64,000 nt of DNA from Glandiceps talaboti (lineage: Eukaryota; Hemichordata; Enteropneusta; Spengelidae). Location: assembly GCF_964340395.1 (NCBI RefSeq), contig NC_135564.1, forward strand, positions 737,501 through 801,500. Direction: 5' to 3'. The notes beneath the pieces are model-generated. The model ran no database searches. It saw nothing but the letters and a program-made list of their open reading frames with translations, and was not told the DNA's origin. A program made the position numbers and the translations under genes. Every line of letters starts with the position of its first letter. The first letter of the stretch is position 1. Of the stretch, positions 1 through 12,000 are shown piece after piece.

Positions 1-153
1 CAGTAAAATAATTAGTGGCTAAAATGGCTTCTTGTATATTAATACAGTGTACCAGGCTCAGAATTTGTAAACTTTAGTCTTTGGAAAGTTGTTGAAGACT
101 ATAAAATTGCAAGATTTTCTTGTGGTGAAAATATTTTAATAAAGTTTACAGTA
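1..153 (+). mobile_element. 3' part of inverted-repeat element (MITE-like, family A)
   Basis: The sequence matches the right two thirds of the complete copies at 40624-40835 and 61071-61280. It shares the 'cagtgtaccag', 'gaagactataaaattgcaa' and 'gtgaaaatatt' blocks and ends in GTTTACAGTA, the terminal inverted repeat. The left end lies outside the window. It is non-coding and same-oriented with the other copies. Confidence 0.65.
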
Positions 154-1544
154 CATTTTTAACATTTTGTGGCTTTCATCTTTTGACTCTTAGCACATTT
201 AAAGTTCGACTTAGTTTGACTTGGAACAAAGATAACACATTTAATGCCATCTTTGCATAACTTAGTACAGTTGGAACTAGTAAAATGATGATGTTTTTAG
301 TCATCAAGTTCCCATTGTGCTGATGTGGGTTATATATAACAACACAGATGGCTCTGAATATCTATAAAAATCTTTACAAATGTTGTCTTAGCGGGAACTC
401 ATACTGTACAACTGTGTTTGTCTGCTTTTTTGTAGTATACCTGGTATTTTGTCATTTGGTTTGCATAACCTTGTTCTTAATTCTCTATGAATACCGAGTT
501 GTGTCTTTAGTTTCATTTTGTATGTGTGATGTTGTATCAAATGTCTTGGTTCATAAAATATGCTGATTTCTAGATTGTATTTCCTGTATATGTACAAGTG
601 CTATTTTTTTTCAGTTGAAGATAATGATATTCCTCTGCTTCTCTGTATCTTTTCTCCTTCAGATGATGGTAGGGACACATACACTGTGGTACTGAAATAG
701 ACATGAAGAGAACTAGTGATATCATGAAATCAATAGTCATAGTGTAGTACACCTGTTCAGAGAATTGCTTGACCAATCCAAAACTGGATGAACCATGATT
801 TGCATATATTGGCATTGTAGTTTTTAAAAGCACTATTATGATTGGTTGAAGAATACATGTATGTTGTGTATTTGTTTTGAGAAAGTCTAGGATATGGTAG
901 TGTGAGTTTGCTAACTGTGTTTGTAAGTATCTTTATCACCATAGCTGAATGGTTGTGCCTTATGATGTCAATATTAGGATTTATAATGTATTTCACCTGA
1001 CCTGTAGAAGTTCAGTGGACCTTTCTTACCAATAGTGACCACTAGTAACGACATACATTGATGTGTATGGGTGTATATGAATTTACATTTCTAGAAGAAA
1101 AAAAAACGTATCATTTCTACAGCTCCAAAAATATGGAATTTACAGTTTGGCATTTTGTGTTTCTAGCAGTGTACAAAATCTTTCATTTTGTATAAAGAGG
1201 ATAGATGTATTATATTGAGAAAAAGGAGAGAAAATTTGTTGGGACATAGAAGCTATTTGACATATAGGGCACTATTACTAGGAGATGTGCTATTATATGA
1301 TTTGCTGTGTACAAGACTGTTTGACAATATTAAACCCTGTTTCAAATGATTTAACTGACTTATTCAGTTTCAAATCAGTTCTAAATTCATGTCTGGACGA
1401 GGCTATTGTAAAGACTAATTCAGTTATGATGTAGAAGGCAGTCTTAATTAGAGATAATTTCCATTCATTTTAGAGGATGGTTTTTATCAGGATTACTAGT
1501 TTGACTGTGTTGATGGTGCTGCCTATCATAGAGAAGACATATGG

Positions 1545-2420
1545 CATTGTTGAAGGGGATTTTTATGTGAGTGCTCATAAATGTTGCAGAGGATGTTGTT
1601 TATCCAACAATTTGATGTTATTGTTGCTGTTTTTTTTTATGTATGTGGGTTTTGACACTGTCACAGTCACTGTTTATTCAAGTGCTCTTTTACAAGGTGT
1701 AGGATGCTATTTATTTGAGAACAATTTTATTTAGGGTACTGTTTACCTGAGTGTGCTTTCACATTGTTGAGGTTGCTGTTTGCCTGAATGCACCTTGACA
1801 TTGTTGGGCACTATTTCCCTGAGTGCACTTTGACATTGCTGAGGGCACTCTTTACCTCAGTGTGGTTTGACATTGTTTAGGACACTCTTTACCTCAGTGT
1901 GCATGTATGTAAGAAATTGGACCGACCCCACTTCCGGTCCTACTTTGCCTGTTTGGCACAAAGTTGGAGTCCCACTTTACGGTCCCATTTTGCCACTTTA
2001 GGTACCCTTACATACCTCCAGTGTGCTTTGACAATGCTGAGGACAATGTTTACCTGAGTGCACTTTGACATTGCTGAGGACAATGTTTACCTGAATGCAC
2101 TTTGACATTGATTATGTTGTTGTTTATGCAAGTTTTCTTTGATATTGTTTTGGGTACTGTTTATCTGAGAGCATTTTGGACATTGTAGTGGGTGCCATTT
2201 GTCACAGAGCTGTTTTGGTATTTTTGAGGGCATTGTATATACACGAGAGAGCAATTTTGACATTGTAAGAGTAATTTTTACGTGAGAGCTATTTGGTATT
2301 CTAGAAGAGCTGGTGATTTGAAAGAGCTATTTAGACATTGTATTATTTGAGAGAGCTATTTAGACATTGTATTATTTGAAAGCTTTTTTTGACATCGAAC
2401 AGAGAGCTGTTGTGGGTGAG
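1545..2420 (+). repeat. Degenerate minisatellite (about 40-bp unit)
   Basis: Imperfect tandem copies of a unit carrying 'tttacctgagtgcactttgac' -like and 'attgctgagg' blocks are best preserved at 1740-2110 and fade outwards. The array is interrupted at 1905-2015 by a small TIR insertion. Open frames across it, such as 1477-1734, are by-products of the repeat. Confidence 0.7.
1905..2015. mobile_element. 111-bp TIR insertion inside a minisatellite
   Basis: The block starts GTATGTAAG and ends CTTACATAC, an exact 9-bp terminal inverted repeat. It is more GC-rich than its surroundings and contains a GGACCG/CGGTCC stem. The host array motif (cagtgtgc) lies on both sides, as expected if the element landed in one repeat unit or carries a target duplication. 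It is too short to code for anything, so a MITE-like element is inferred. Confidence 0.5.
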
Positions 2421-2944
2421 TTATTTTATATTGCATAGGTTGATATGTACTAGAGAGATGTATGACAATGAACTGCTTTTCATTGGAGGAAGTGCGTAGT
2501 AAGAGTTTGGGCTGTTTGCTTATCAGAGTGTTATTTTATATTAATCAATGAAATACAAATCCAATTCAACAGAAATATGTATTAATTGATTAACACTTGA
2601 TTGGCACTTGATAATGTTTCATTTTAAAGAAACTAGTAATTCAGCTGTGGTGATGAAAGATTAATCCTGTTTTGTCCAACTAGTATTTACTTGTGTACCA
2701 ACAAATACCCCTTAGGAGAAAGAGAATACAGTATGGTGAGTGACTGTCTTTCAGTAGTTCATGGATGCGTTATTAAATTCATCTTATAATGAACAGTTTT
2801 ATCAGAACATAGACAAACAAAATATCAAATCAAGAGAACAAGTGAATGAGACAAGCAGATGAAAATGTTTGCGAATTAAGTCATTAGACATCTTCTCCTG
2901 CCCGCTTAATATACTATTTGTATTGTGAAATGCTGCCATTTTTA

Positions 2945-3040
2945 AAACCTTGCATCTGTTGTTAAATTATTAAAAATTGTCTTCAGGAACCAGTTACAAA
3001 CCTAGTTTTCTAGTAGTGAAAATATCAGAGTTTACAATAT
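2945..3040 (+). mobile_element. Relic of family A inverted-repeat element
   Basis: The block 'ttttctagtagtgaaaata' followed by 'tcagagtttacaat' matches the 3' end of the family A copies (ttttctagtcgtgaaaata, then GTTTACAGT). The left part is not recognisable. It is probably an old, eroded copy. Confidence 0.4.
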
Positions 3041-3672
3041 TCAAGATCTGTATTGATCTTATATTTGCAAAAATAAATTGATTTGATACCCAACTAATAA
3101 TTAATGTGTTTTCTAAAAGTTCTTCTTTATGTAGTACTTCAGATTGTCAATAATATGTGTCCCCCCAAAATAATCATACTAAGTTGTTTTGGTCATGTTT
3201 GAGTTTTGTTGTAAAGTACTAGATACCCCTTTTTGACTGTTTAAGTAATCAATATATGTATACCATGGATTTTAGAATATAGATTGTACATCTTATTTTT
3301 AGCAAGAAATAGGTTAAAGATACCATCAAGGGAATATCATATACAGGGTTCTTTGTCAAGGGTTTCAAGCCTTCATACTCTTAAAGCAAAGAAATGATTC
3401 CCTTAGGGAATCTGAAGAAATGCCTAGTTTCTCACTTATATTAATTGATGTCTTTTCCCCCAATAACTGATACATATATATTACTTTCTTTAAAAGTTCA
3501 CCAAAAATGTTATAAAGGCCCAGTTCAGATTAGGATTAACCAATATTTGAGTGAGAAACATAGTTGTCTGAGAGATATATAGAAAAAAATTAGTCCTAAA
3601 TAAATGGATTATCCAACTAATTTTTTTGACTACAATGATAAGAAAGCTACTCCAAGTTTAACTATGGAAATC

Positions 3673-3762
3673 AGACATTGGGCTGTAAGGACATCTAAAT
3701 ATATACTGTGCACTATAAGACATTGGGCTGTAAGGACATCTAGATATATACTGTGCACTATA
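3673..3762 (+). repeat. 45-bp tandem duplication
   Basis: Two nearly identical 45-bp copies start at 3673 and 3718 (agacattgggctgtaaggac and onward). This is a simple local duplication. Confidence 0.85.
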
Positions 3763-4989
3763 AGCCATTTTTTATGACTAATGTACAGCTCAGGAGTTAC
3801 AAGAAACATGTGCATTAGTTTTCTAGGTAGGATTGAAAATACAACCTCAGTACACCTCTGGTTGCAATTGTGCATTAGTTTTGCCAACATTTGTCAACAA
3901 ATAAATAAACGCAGAGATTTTATCTCCACTCACATGATGACTCATCCTTTTAGTTGTAGTTGTCATATAGCTGTTTTAACACAACTGTATGTGTATAGCC
4001 ATAGTAGTTTTGTATGATTTATTCATAAGACAACCTTTATTTTAGCCGTTGTCTTCTGTCTTAAGAATTGCAGAAATTTTTTTAAATGTTTTATTTTAAA
4101 TTGTGACAATTTTCACAGTTTGTGACACTACAACTTTGTTGTGATATTACTTTTACTATGTAAATTGGATAAATATAAACCTACAATGTATGTACTGGTC
4201 AACAATTGATTATCGACTTGTTATGTGGTGTTGCAGCTACCATGAAAATAAAACGTAACATACATCATGTTATTCAGTCCTTAGCAATTGTCTGAGAACA
4301 GAAGGCTGATGCATTAGGCTGTCCCGATATCATATCTTACAGACTACCATAGAAACAGCAATCCAGTGAAATCATAATTTAGATGAAGAGCTTTTTGTGT
4401 CTTATGTTACGTCTTCCACCAAACATATAACTTCACTTGTAAATCAAGGTTTCAAGGCTGCCTTACAAAACATGGAGAAATCAATGGCACCTGGAGATCA
4501 ATCCCTATAAATTCACTAAAAATTGATTTGGAATATTGATTTCTTTGTTTGTTTCAGTCTAGTTGCTTCCCTTTTAGTTTATTTTAGTACAACTGACCTT
4601 TGAAAGCTACATTGCAGTGCAATGCAAACCAAAAACATGTCAATTCTGTACATTAATGGCACTGTCAGACAATAATGTCTGTACAGTTGTGTTGTAGTTA
4701 TGAAACAAGTTATTAACAAGCAATAAACCAGTATTTTTATCCGATCTGATAAAGAATAATGAAACTGTGGATGTTATTTTACTAAAACATGAAGATAAGG
4801 ACTTTGAAAAATAACATTTTAGCAGAAACTTTACAACCCATTCTGATTATTAGAACAGTGTCTCTCATCTCAAAATATGTAAATACGTGTGTACATAATT
4901 GTATAATCAAAGGCTTTAATACCAGCACAGAATTTATTTAAAGTTTGTTGTGTGCTGAACAACAGTTCCAAAACATAGCTGTAGTGATA

Positions 4990-5420
4990 ACTCTTCCAAA
5001 GTGTCATGTGATATTGTCTAGATATTACAGTGCCAAATGATAATGTCCAGATACTACACTGTCATATCACACTGTCCAGATACTGTACTGTCCTGTGACA
5101 CTGTCCAGATACTACTGTGCCATGTGACACAACAGTACCATGTGACACTGTCAGGATACTACAGTGCCATGTGATACTGTCCATATACTACAGTGCCATG
5201 TGATACTGTCCATATACTACAGTGCCATGTGATACTGTCCATATACTACAGTGCCATGTGATACTGTCCAGACACTACAGTGCCATGTGATACTGTCCAT
5301 ATACTAAAGTGGCATGTGACACTACAGTACCATGTGACACTGTCCAGATACTACAGTTCGGTGTGGCACTACAGTGTCACATGGCACTGTAGTATCTGTC
5401 CAGATAATACAATGTCATGT
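4990..5420 (+). repeat. 29-bp minisatellite with one inverted unit
   Basis: Tandem copies of a 29-bp unit (actgtccatatactacagtg plus ccatgtgat) are exact at 5160-5290 and more variable around that. Near the right end one unit is inverted: GATACTACAG at 5347-5356 pairs with CTGTAGTATC at 5387-5396. The frame open at 5280-5513 is an array artefact. Confidence 0.85.
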
Positions 5421-6090
5421 GATACTGCCAAGATGCAATGTAACACCTTCAAATCAAGTGTGAAATCCTATCACATATTGAGTATTCACCAATACACAAC
5501 AAGCTGTATATAAGTTCTACAATGTAGTGTAGTGTACAAGACATAACTCATGATTCCTGTATCATTCCTCTAATCCCTGCTATGTAAAAGTGTTAAATTG
5601 TGTTCAGTTTGGAAAGTTACTGAGAAGGTATATATAGTCTAACTAATAATGTGATTGTCATTTTAGAAATTTAGAGCGGAGTACACTTCAGAGCACTTTC
5701 AGAAACTGATGAAGTTTTGACACTAATTTTGATAAATCATTAATAACCTTATGTATAATTGTCTTTCAACTGGAAATACCACACTGTAACAGTTCATATC
5801 CCTGCCCCATCCACTACAATCTAGCTTACAATGTTATAAGTGTTATAAGACATAGCATAAAGTTATAAAGTCACTGTGTAAGACTGATTTCTACAAAAAG
5901 GTCTTTGATTTTTACAGTGGAGTTCTATATAGTCTATAGTGTAAGCTAAGGACTTCCGTATGATACTGCATGCAATGATTGAGATACATACTGAATAAAA
6001 ACAATGATAAGGGGTACTACATGTCAGTCAGAATAGGAATGGTAGTGTAGCAAGTCAGAGAAGACACTATTTTATAAGGAAGCAGATGGC

Positions 6091-6092
<2 letters not shown>

Positions 6093-6127
<35 letters not shown>
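6093..6127 (+). repeat. (TG)n microsatellite
   Basis: Uninterrupted TG dinucleotides over 35 bases. Confidence 0.95.
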
Positions 6128-6129
<2 letters not shown>

Positions 6130-6294
6130 ATAAAATCTTACCTTGTTACATCAGCTGTCTCTATAGTGTGATAAACACATGACTAGAATTGTACATGAAG
6201 TATGCAGGTTTAAAAATATTGCTGTTCGACTTTAAAATAAACAAGACATGATTGGTTATCAGTGCCATAATTTATTCAACAACAAGTGTGGTAT

Positions 6295-6415
6295 TATTGA
6301 CCATATATGGTCCGCAATGCCTTATTTGGTCAATGGTATCATATTTAATGTATGAGACCATATTTGGTATATGATGCCATATTTAGTGAAATGTACCATA
6401 TTGGTACATATGAAA
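6295..6415. repeat. Short degenerate repeats (accatatttggt)
   Basis: Several variants of 'accatatttggt' and its near-palindromes recur about every 20-30 bp. The pattern is weak and may be a decayed minisatellite. Confidence 0.4.
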
Positions 6416-7481
6416 TACCCTATAAGATAAATAACACCATATGCATCAATTGCTGTGATATGAAATAACAATTTGCTTTTGAAGTTTCACTTTGTTATAT
6501 TTATAACTTGTATTCTTATAAGTGTCTTCACGTTTGATGACATTTTTTATTGTGAACTACATTGAATAACTTTGAAAATAACAAAGCTGTAAGAGTCGTT
6601 GTGTGTGATGATAAAACAATACCTGTCCCATAGCTTGATCTGTTCTGTATGCAGAAACATAACTGACTTGTTACACAATACCCCCACTGCCATTAAACAG
6701 CCTTTACTGCTGTATAATAGTAACTAGAATATGCATCTACCCCTAGATCATCTTAGCCATAATATCTTTGTGCTTGCTTTGAGACTACAGTAGTGTAAGT
6801 TTTTCTACACTTGTGAACATGTTGGAGATTAAGTATTGAAAGCTGCATGCCACTGTATATTGTTGATAGTGTGTAGTGGTGTGTGAGTACTGTCAATTCA
6901 CCATGGCTTGATATCTGATTTGATTCTCTTATGTAAATGACATGCATGGCAAACAAATGTGGTTGATGTAAATGCAACTGAGCATTTCCAAATATGGTTG
7001 GTGATATGTAAATTTACATGCAAATGAGTACAAGTGCAGTATATTATATGTAAATATACATATATGCAAATGAGTCAGTCAAAACAAGTTTGATTGTCAA
7101 GTCGGGTTAATTTTTTATGTGAGAAAATAAATGTTTGGAGTAGACAGATCAGCATGGAAGAATTGTAATCAGTTGGTTAGGATAAATATTCATTGGTTTC
7201 TGAACACTGGAAATCATGGATGAAGCAGAACAAGATTTTACAAACATAAAAAAATTGAAAGTTCATTTGTCACTTAATCATAATCATCATAGTATTTTAG
7301 TGTAGTACTAGTGTCAGTACTTTCTGTGTGTATTGCTTTCATATGGTCTACCTTTTAAGTATTCCTATTTCAGTGGATGAGATATACTGAGCTGTATATT
7401 TCCTGTAATAAAATGAATTATTTTATGAAAATTTCAGATGAATGATATTTTATTAGCACAACTGAATTGAGATGTAATAGC

Positions 7482-7483
<2 letters not shown>

Positions 7484-7532
<49 letters not shown>

Positions 7533-7605
7533 TGTATTTGCAGGCGTGTGTTTTTGTGTATGTATGTGGCTCTCTATTTGCAGGTGTGCGTGTGTGTGTG
7601 TGTGT
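7484..7605 (+). repeat. Compound (TG)n microsatellite
   Basis: About 48 bp of pure GT is followed by interrupted GT-rich sequence containing a duplicated 'tatttgcaggtgtg' block. Open frames here are low-complexity artefacts. Confidence 0.95.
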
Positions 7606-7706
7606 AAATGAAAGTACAACAAACATGTTGACTGCCCTATTATTTGTTGGGGAGTCTCCTTATAGGATGTCTAGTTGGGAAATTCTTCAAGAAAAGATGA
7701 TCGCAC

Positions 7707-7708
<2 letters not shown>

Positions 7709-7745
<37 letters not shown>
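7709..7745 (+). repeat. (TG)n microsatellite
   Basis: Uninterrupted TG dinucleotides over 37 bases. Confidence 0.95.
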
Positions 7746-7746
<1 letters not shown>

Positions 7747-8832
7747 GGGTAAAATATGTTTAACTAAAAAGAAATCAATCTCAAGAGTGAAAGGGCAGAA
7801 TTGTTTTATATATGTCAGAGAAGTTCCTGGGGATTTCTAAATGAAAAGGTTGATGAAAACAATAGAAAAACAAAAATATCTCATGAAAGGGTTAAATAGA
7901 TCAGTGAAAAGTGTTATCTGAGCTGGTGCAAGTTGTGGGTCACAATGAAATCCACAAACTATTACTTTAAGGAATGTGTAATGTATGAATATGACTGAGG
8001 AGTAGCTTTGTGTAAGTCCTCCTGGCAACGAGCTCAACAAACCAAAATGACAAATGCTAGTATACTATTTTGATTTTATTTTAGGTGATGAGTAACCTCC
8101 TATCCATATAAAAACTCTGAAAAAAAGACCCATCCTCCCCGCCATGCGTGTGACCAACTTCTTACCTCTGCAGTGATAATACGTCAAATTGACATGTTGA
8201 GGGCGCTGTTGATCTCGTAATATATATCGACTACAAAAATGACGATGTGGCAATGGATAAGAAATTGTATAAACTTTACATGTTTATACAGAAATGTATG
8301 CAAATTTACAGCAGTTCACAATTTTTTTTCAGCGAAAAACATTGAAGGGTTACACAGTTCTTTTACCATAGGAAAATGTTAATCCTTTTTCCCCTAAAAT
8401 ATTTTCCTGTTCAACAAATAATATCTTGCAATGACAGTTATCTAAAATCAAAGTTGTTTAATTAATATTAACCAATTGTGTAGTTTATGCTAATAATGTT
8501 TATTGTTAAAAAACAAACAAACAAATGATGGTATTGTATATTGGTGAAAATGATATGTAGTTTATTTGTTGTATTTCATTTATTAGATGGGTACAATACA
8601 CACAGTAAAAATATGCGCAAAGCTATATTTTAGTTTTTTAAGCCAATACATTTTTAATTTTGGTCCTTTCATATTGTACACGTAAGCTTGTTATTCGGTA
8701 TCAGCCCGGGGTATTAGTTGCAACATGGCACAACGAAAGGCAGGATCGACAACTAGTGCATACCGCCCTCAATCAAAACTCTCGCAAAATACAGTGGGTG
8801 CGAGGATTACGAAACGAGATTAACCCCATACG

Positions 8833-8840
8833 TGACGTCA
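8833..8840. promoter_or_regulatory. CRE palindrome TGACGTCA
   Basis: A perfect full CREB/ATF site, preceded by 'cg'. It sits 24 bases before the YY1-type box in the only CpG-richer part of the upstream region, so a promoter role is plausible. Binding is inferred. Confidence 0.6.
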
Positions 8841-8856
8841 AATTTCAAACTTGGTC

Positions 8857-8867
8857 AACATGGCGGC
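8857..8867 (+). promoter_or_regulatory. YY1-type box AACATGGCGGC
   Basis: This matches the YY1 core ATGGCGGC, which in animal housekeeping promoters usually lies just downstream of the start site in this orientation. Its ATG also begins a small upstream ORF at 8860-8904. Confidence 0.55.
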
Positions 8868-8904
8868 TACACTGAGAGTGATTTGCCCGTACAATAACAG
8901 TTGA
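8860..8904 (+). other. Upstream ORF 1 in CLASP leader (14 codons)
   Basis: ATG inside the YY1-type box opens 14 codons (MAATLRVICPYNNS) before TGA. It matters for translation only if transcription begins upstream of 8860. Peptide conservation is not expected. Confidence 0.3.
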
Positions 8905-8980
8905 AATTTAGCATCGAATTTTGCACGATCGCCGAGTTTGATTGTCGAGGAGAACTTGTGAACACTACATACTGCTGCCG

Positions 8981-9019
8981 ATGTGTTGCATAATGGTACG
9001 GATGACTAGTTCTCTCTAG
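8981..9019 (+). other. Upstream ORF 2 in CLASP leader (12 codons)
   Basis: ATG at 8981 opens 12 codons (MCCIMVRMTSSL) ending in TAG, followed by an ATG-TGA start-stop at 9040-9045. If the leader is unspliced, these would lower scanning to the main ATG at 9420. A leader intron at 9048-9340 would leave them in place. Confidence 0.35.
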
Positions 9020-9419
9020 CCGTGTGTAATTGATAAACCATGTGAGCGTAAGTTGTTGAACTTGACACTCGTAATAGTACAACACAGCTGATCGAGCGCG
9101 TCAATAATAATAACCACATCTGTACTTTGGTTATTGCTTGAAGGATATATCTAAATATCACGGTAGCGGACCACGTTCTGGAAAAGGTTAACATCTCACA
9201 GGCGGAAGAGTGATTTTTTGTCATCATCAACCCGGGAACGGATTTTTTAGTTGTGATTTCCGGCAATCATTCTCATCGAAGCCCGTGTGTACATGCGTGT
9301 GTAACCACAAAGAAAATTGTGCTATTTCATGTACCCTCAGAAATCTAACAGTGGTTTTGAATACCTGAGAAATAATTTTGCATTTTACATTAAGTTAGTT
9401 TAACTATCTAAATAGCATA

Positions 9420-9599
9420 ATGTCTACTTTTCTGGATGATATCTGTCCTATGGTGCTGCAACAGGACATACACAAGCGACAAGCAGCAGGACAATCTATT
9501 TTGGAATACCTACAAAACCCCAAAAATCCACTCGAATGCGAAACGTGGGATAGATTTATTGATGGACTTGGACATTGGGTTAACAGCAGTAATTATAAG
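9420..9599 (+). CDS. CLASP coding exon 1 (start of TOG1)
   Basis: First coding exon of a CLIP-associating protein, which binds microtubule plus ends and lattice through TOG domains and promotes rescue and suppresses catastrophe. It encodes residues 1-60, beginning MSTFLDDICPMVLQQDIHKR and ending GHWVNSSNYK. The last block matches the WVNSSNYK signature of animal CLASP TOG1 after the first HEAT helices. The ATG has a purine at -3 and an in-frame TAG upstream at 9396-9398, so no longer N-terminus is possible from this exon. The exon ends at AAG|gtgagt in phase 0. The first 50 residues are less conserved than the rest, as usual in this family. Whether the organism has one or several CLASP genes cannot be judged here. 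Confidence 0.93.
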
Positions 9600-11904
9600 G
9601 TGAGTTTGGTGGTAAGATTTTGAGATTTCAGTCGGAGAGAGTGCACGGCCATGCATGTTTTGTCATGACCGAGTTGTTAATTAGAATAAGAATACCCTTG
9701 TGATCGTTACACATGTGGGAGAAGTCCTGTCCGTGTAATTGTGATTAGCGATTTAAGGACAAATGCCGCCAGCATGATGCATTGTCTTGTGTTGATGACT
9801 GAGATCACCAGACATACATCTGAATGCAGTGTTTTGTACAAGTATCAAACTTGGGGTCTGTCAGCCATGTCATCTTATTTTGACATGTCACAATGTGACC
9901 TACTAATCTCGGAATAGAAAGAACAATTTGAAAAAAAAGCAAGAAGAAAAACAAACAATGTCTTCTCTTCTGAGAGTACACTCATTAATTTGGCAAGTTT
10001 TAGAGCTATGTATAGCTAGAGAATGAAGTAGAGCATTTTATTGGCCACTCAAAAAAAAAGTAATCTATACATCTGCAAAAATAATTATGGTAGGATGAGT
10101 TGCATACTTTGTATGTTTACTGTTGAAGACTGGTATGTGATTCATACCACAGCGGTCATCATGTCTCCTTTGTTGCTGGGTCAGAATACAGCCAGGCTGA
10201 CAAACACCCAATAACTCAGATTACATTGTTGCTTTGTTATCAGGTTGTAATCAACTTGATGGATAACTATTGAAGTTTATTTTGATTTGTCACAGAATAT
10301 TGTCTTCCCTTTAGTAAATACTGTAGAACTAATTTGAAATTTCAAATTCTGAAATTTTAAATACAATTTTTTCCATAATGAAAGTATTCCCAAAGTGAAT
10401 AGGTCAAATCAGTGTGTTGATAATATTATGATGTACTAGTATCTTGCAGTTTTTGTGATGGTAGCATAAATAATCACAAACTAACTAGTCCAACCATGGA
10501 CTGACTATTGCAAACAAGAAATATGTCTGTTATCAAATCTAGAACCTTGAAAGTTGAAGGAGCGTTACATGTAGTTATGTTTATGTAGCAGTCTATAAAT
10601 TAGAAACCTTTGGTGAAAAGCTGGATGTGTTTGCATACAACAATCCACCTGATCAAAATAACAAAAATCTAGACAAAAAATATGTAAGAACAGGTACTAA
10701 TAGTAATATGAAATTATCACCAACAATGCAACAACACAAAATGAATTCATTGAGAGATTTAATATATATCTATTTTTAGAAGAAGTTGTTTCACTGAAAT
10801 GGTATTTCTCATATCATTGGCAAAGTATGTCTTTTGGAAAGAATTTTAATGGACGACTTATCCAGTGTAAGCTTTGAGGGAGAGTAGAGCTGAACATTTG
10901 CCAACTACAGTGCAGTATTACTATTACTAACACTGTAACAGTTACTCCACTATCATGTATGTACATGTCTATGGTCTAGTGTACAGGTTTAATGTCTTCA
11001 TTACACTCCGTTGGTTATGGCTTTAACCTTGGTTTGATGTCCATTCAAATTGTCAAGTAGCAACTTGGAAGTATGTACATAATGTCAATTTATACATGAT
11101 CTAAAACACTACCACTCCAAATCCAATGTATATGTGACCAGATTTGTAGAAGGTTTGGTCAATATATTATGTAACAATTACAAAATAAAATAAAGTTCAT
11201 ATACACCTCTAGTAGAAAGAAAGAAAAAAGAAAGAAAACATATATACATGTATGCATTAAAAAATATATGCATTTATGATATTTAATTATATTTGCAGTC
11301 TATATAACCTGGAATCCATATGAATGTGGTTTTGAATTCATTATTCCCCAAAATTCAAAATTCCCATTCACCTGGCTACAGGCCATAGAAATCTGGGCAC
11401 TGCATATTCTGTACTGTATGCAAAAGATTTCCTAACCCCCCACCCCCACCCCTTCCTATTTAACTTTTTATGGAATCTATGTATATGAAAAGTCATACAT
11501 ATGATGTATAGGTGTATAGTGATTTGTAATGTAGGAAGGAGTAGTGAATCTCATCCCATTGTCAAATGGCTTGTATTCTGGAAATTGTTGGTTGCCTCTT
11601 ATTGTGTGTTTTAACAAAGATGTGACTTGTATATGTCAGTCCATTTCAAGTATGATAATACAAGTATTTGATATAACTAGATGATTAATTAGAAATATTA
11701 TACAGTATTGGTTTTCATATCCATTTCCTCTCAAAATTACAAAGGGAACTAAATTCAGTTTGAGACTAGAAAGGGGAATTCATATTAATCTGTCTTTGTG
11801 TTTGTAAGTGGTAAGAGACAGGTGTCTGTGACATGCATAGTTAAATAGTATTCAGACGGAAACAGTTCACTTTCCTCTAGTCTCTTTGTTAGCTGCTGTC
11901 ATAT

Positions 11905-12000
11905 TTTCAGTTTGCAAGGCACGTTCGCCTTCTGGTTATTGTGATAAGTGATTACAGCGGCGTGGGTTCAGTCCCAGACAGAATTGTATGTGACAACAAT
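11905..12000 (+). mobile_element. tRNA-like / SINE-head trace
   Basis: GGTTCAGTCCC at 11965-11975 fits a pol III B box, and 'ggcacgttcgccttctggtt' about 50 bp upstream resembles a tRNA D-arm and anticodon region as found in tRNA-derived SINEs. The cloverleaf is not intact: I could not pair an acceptor stem. A decayed SINE head or tRNA relic is more likely than a working tRNA gene. Confidence 0.35.

Larger units (their letters stand above)
1..8656. other. Upstream non-genic region
   Basis: No coding exon with homology or convincing splice structure was seen on either strand; open frames are short, low-complexity or made of repeats. It holds an inverted-repeat element end (1-153), a degenerate 40-bp-like array (about 1545-2420) with an inserted TIR element, a relic element (about 2945-3040), a 45-bp duplication (3673-3762), a 29-bp array (about 4990-5420) and (GT)n tracts. 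Stretches 154-1544, 2421-2944, 3041-3670, 3770-4985, 5425-6090, 6440-7480 and 7750-8650 show nothing I recognise beyond AT-rich sequence. The 3' UTR of an upstream gene could lie here, but nothing proves it. Confidence 0.5.
8657..9419 (+). promoter_or_regulatory. CpG-richer promoter and 5' leader of CLASP
   Basis: CpG dinucleotides are frequent here (for example around 8690-8840, 8925-8950 and 9090-9240) and rare in nearly all flanking DNA, as in a CpG-island promoter of a broadly expressed gene. It contains a perfect CRE (8833-8840) and a YY1-type box (8857-8867), both usually near start sites. There is no clear TATA box. If transcription starts near 8830-8900 the leader is about 500-590 nt and carries small upstream ORFs. 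A leader intron from 9048 (AGC|GTAAGT) to 9340 (ccctcag) is possible but unproven. The exact start site cannot be read from sequence. Confidence 0.6.

Noticed and set aside
7434-7840. 118-codon plus frame and 62-codon minus frame
   Set aside because: They depend on (GT)n tracts; no homology in the flanking parts.
11921-11995. Functional tRNA gene
   Set aside because: B box present but no acceptor stem pairing or complete cloverleaf; treated as a SINE or tRNA relic.
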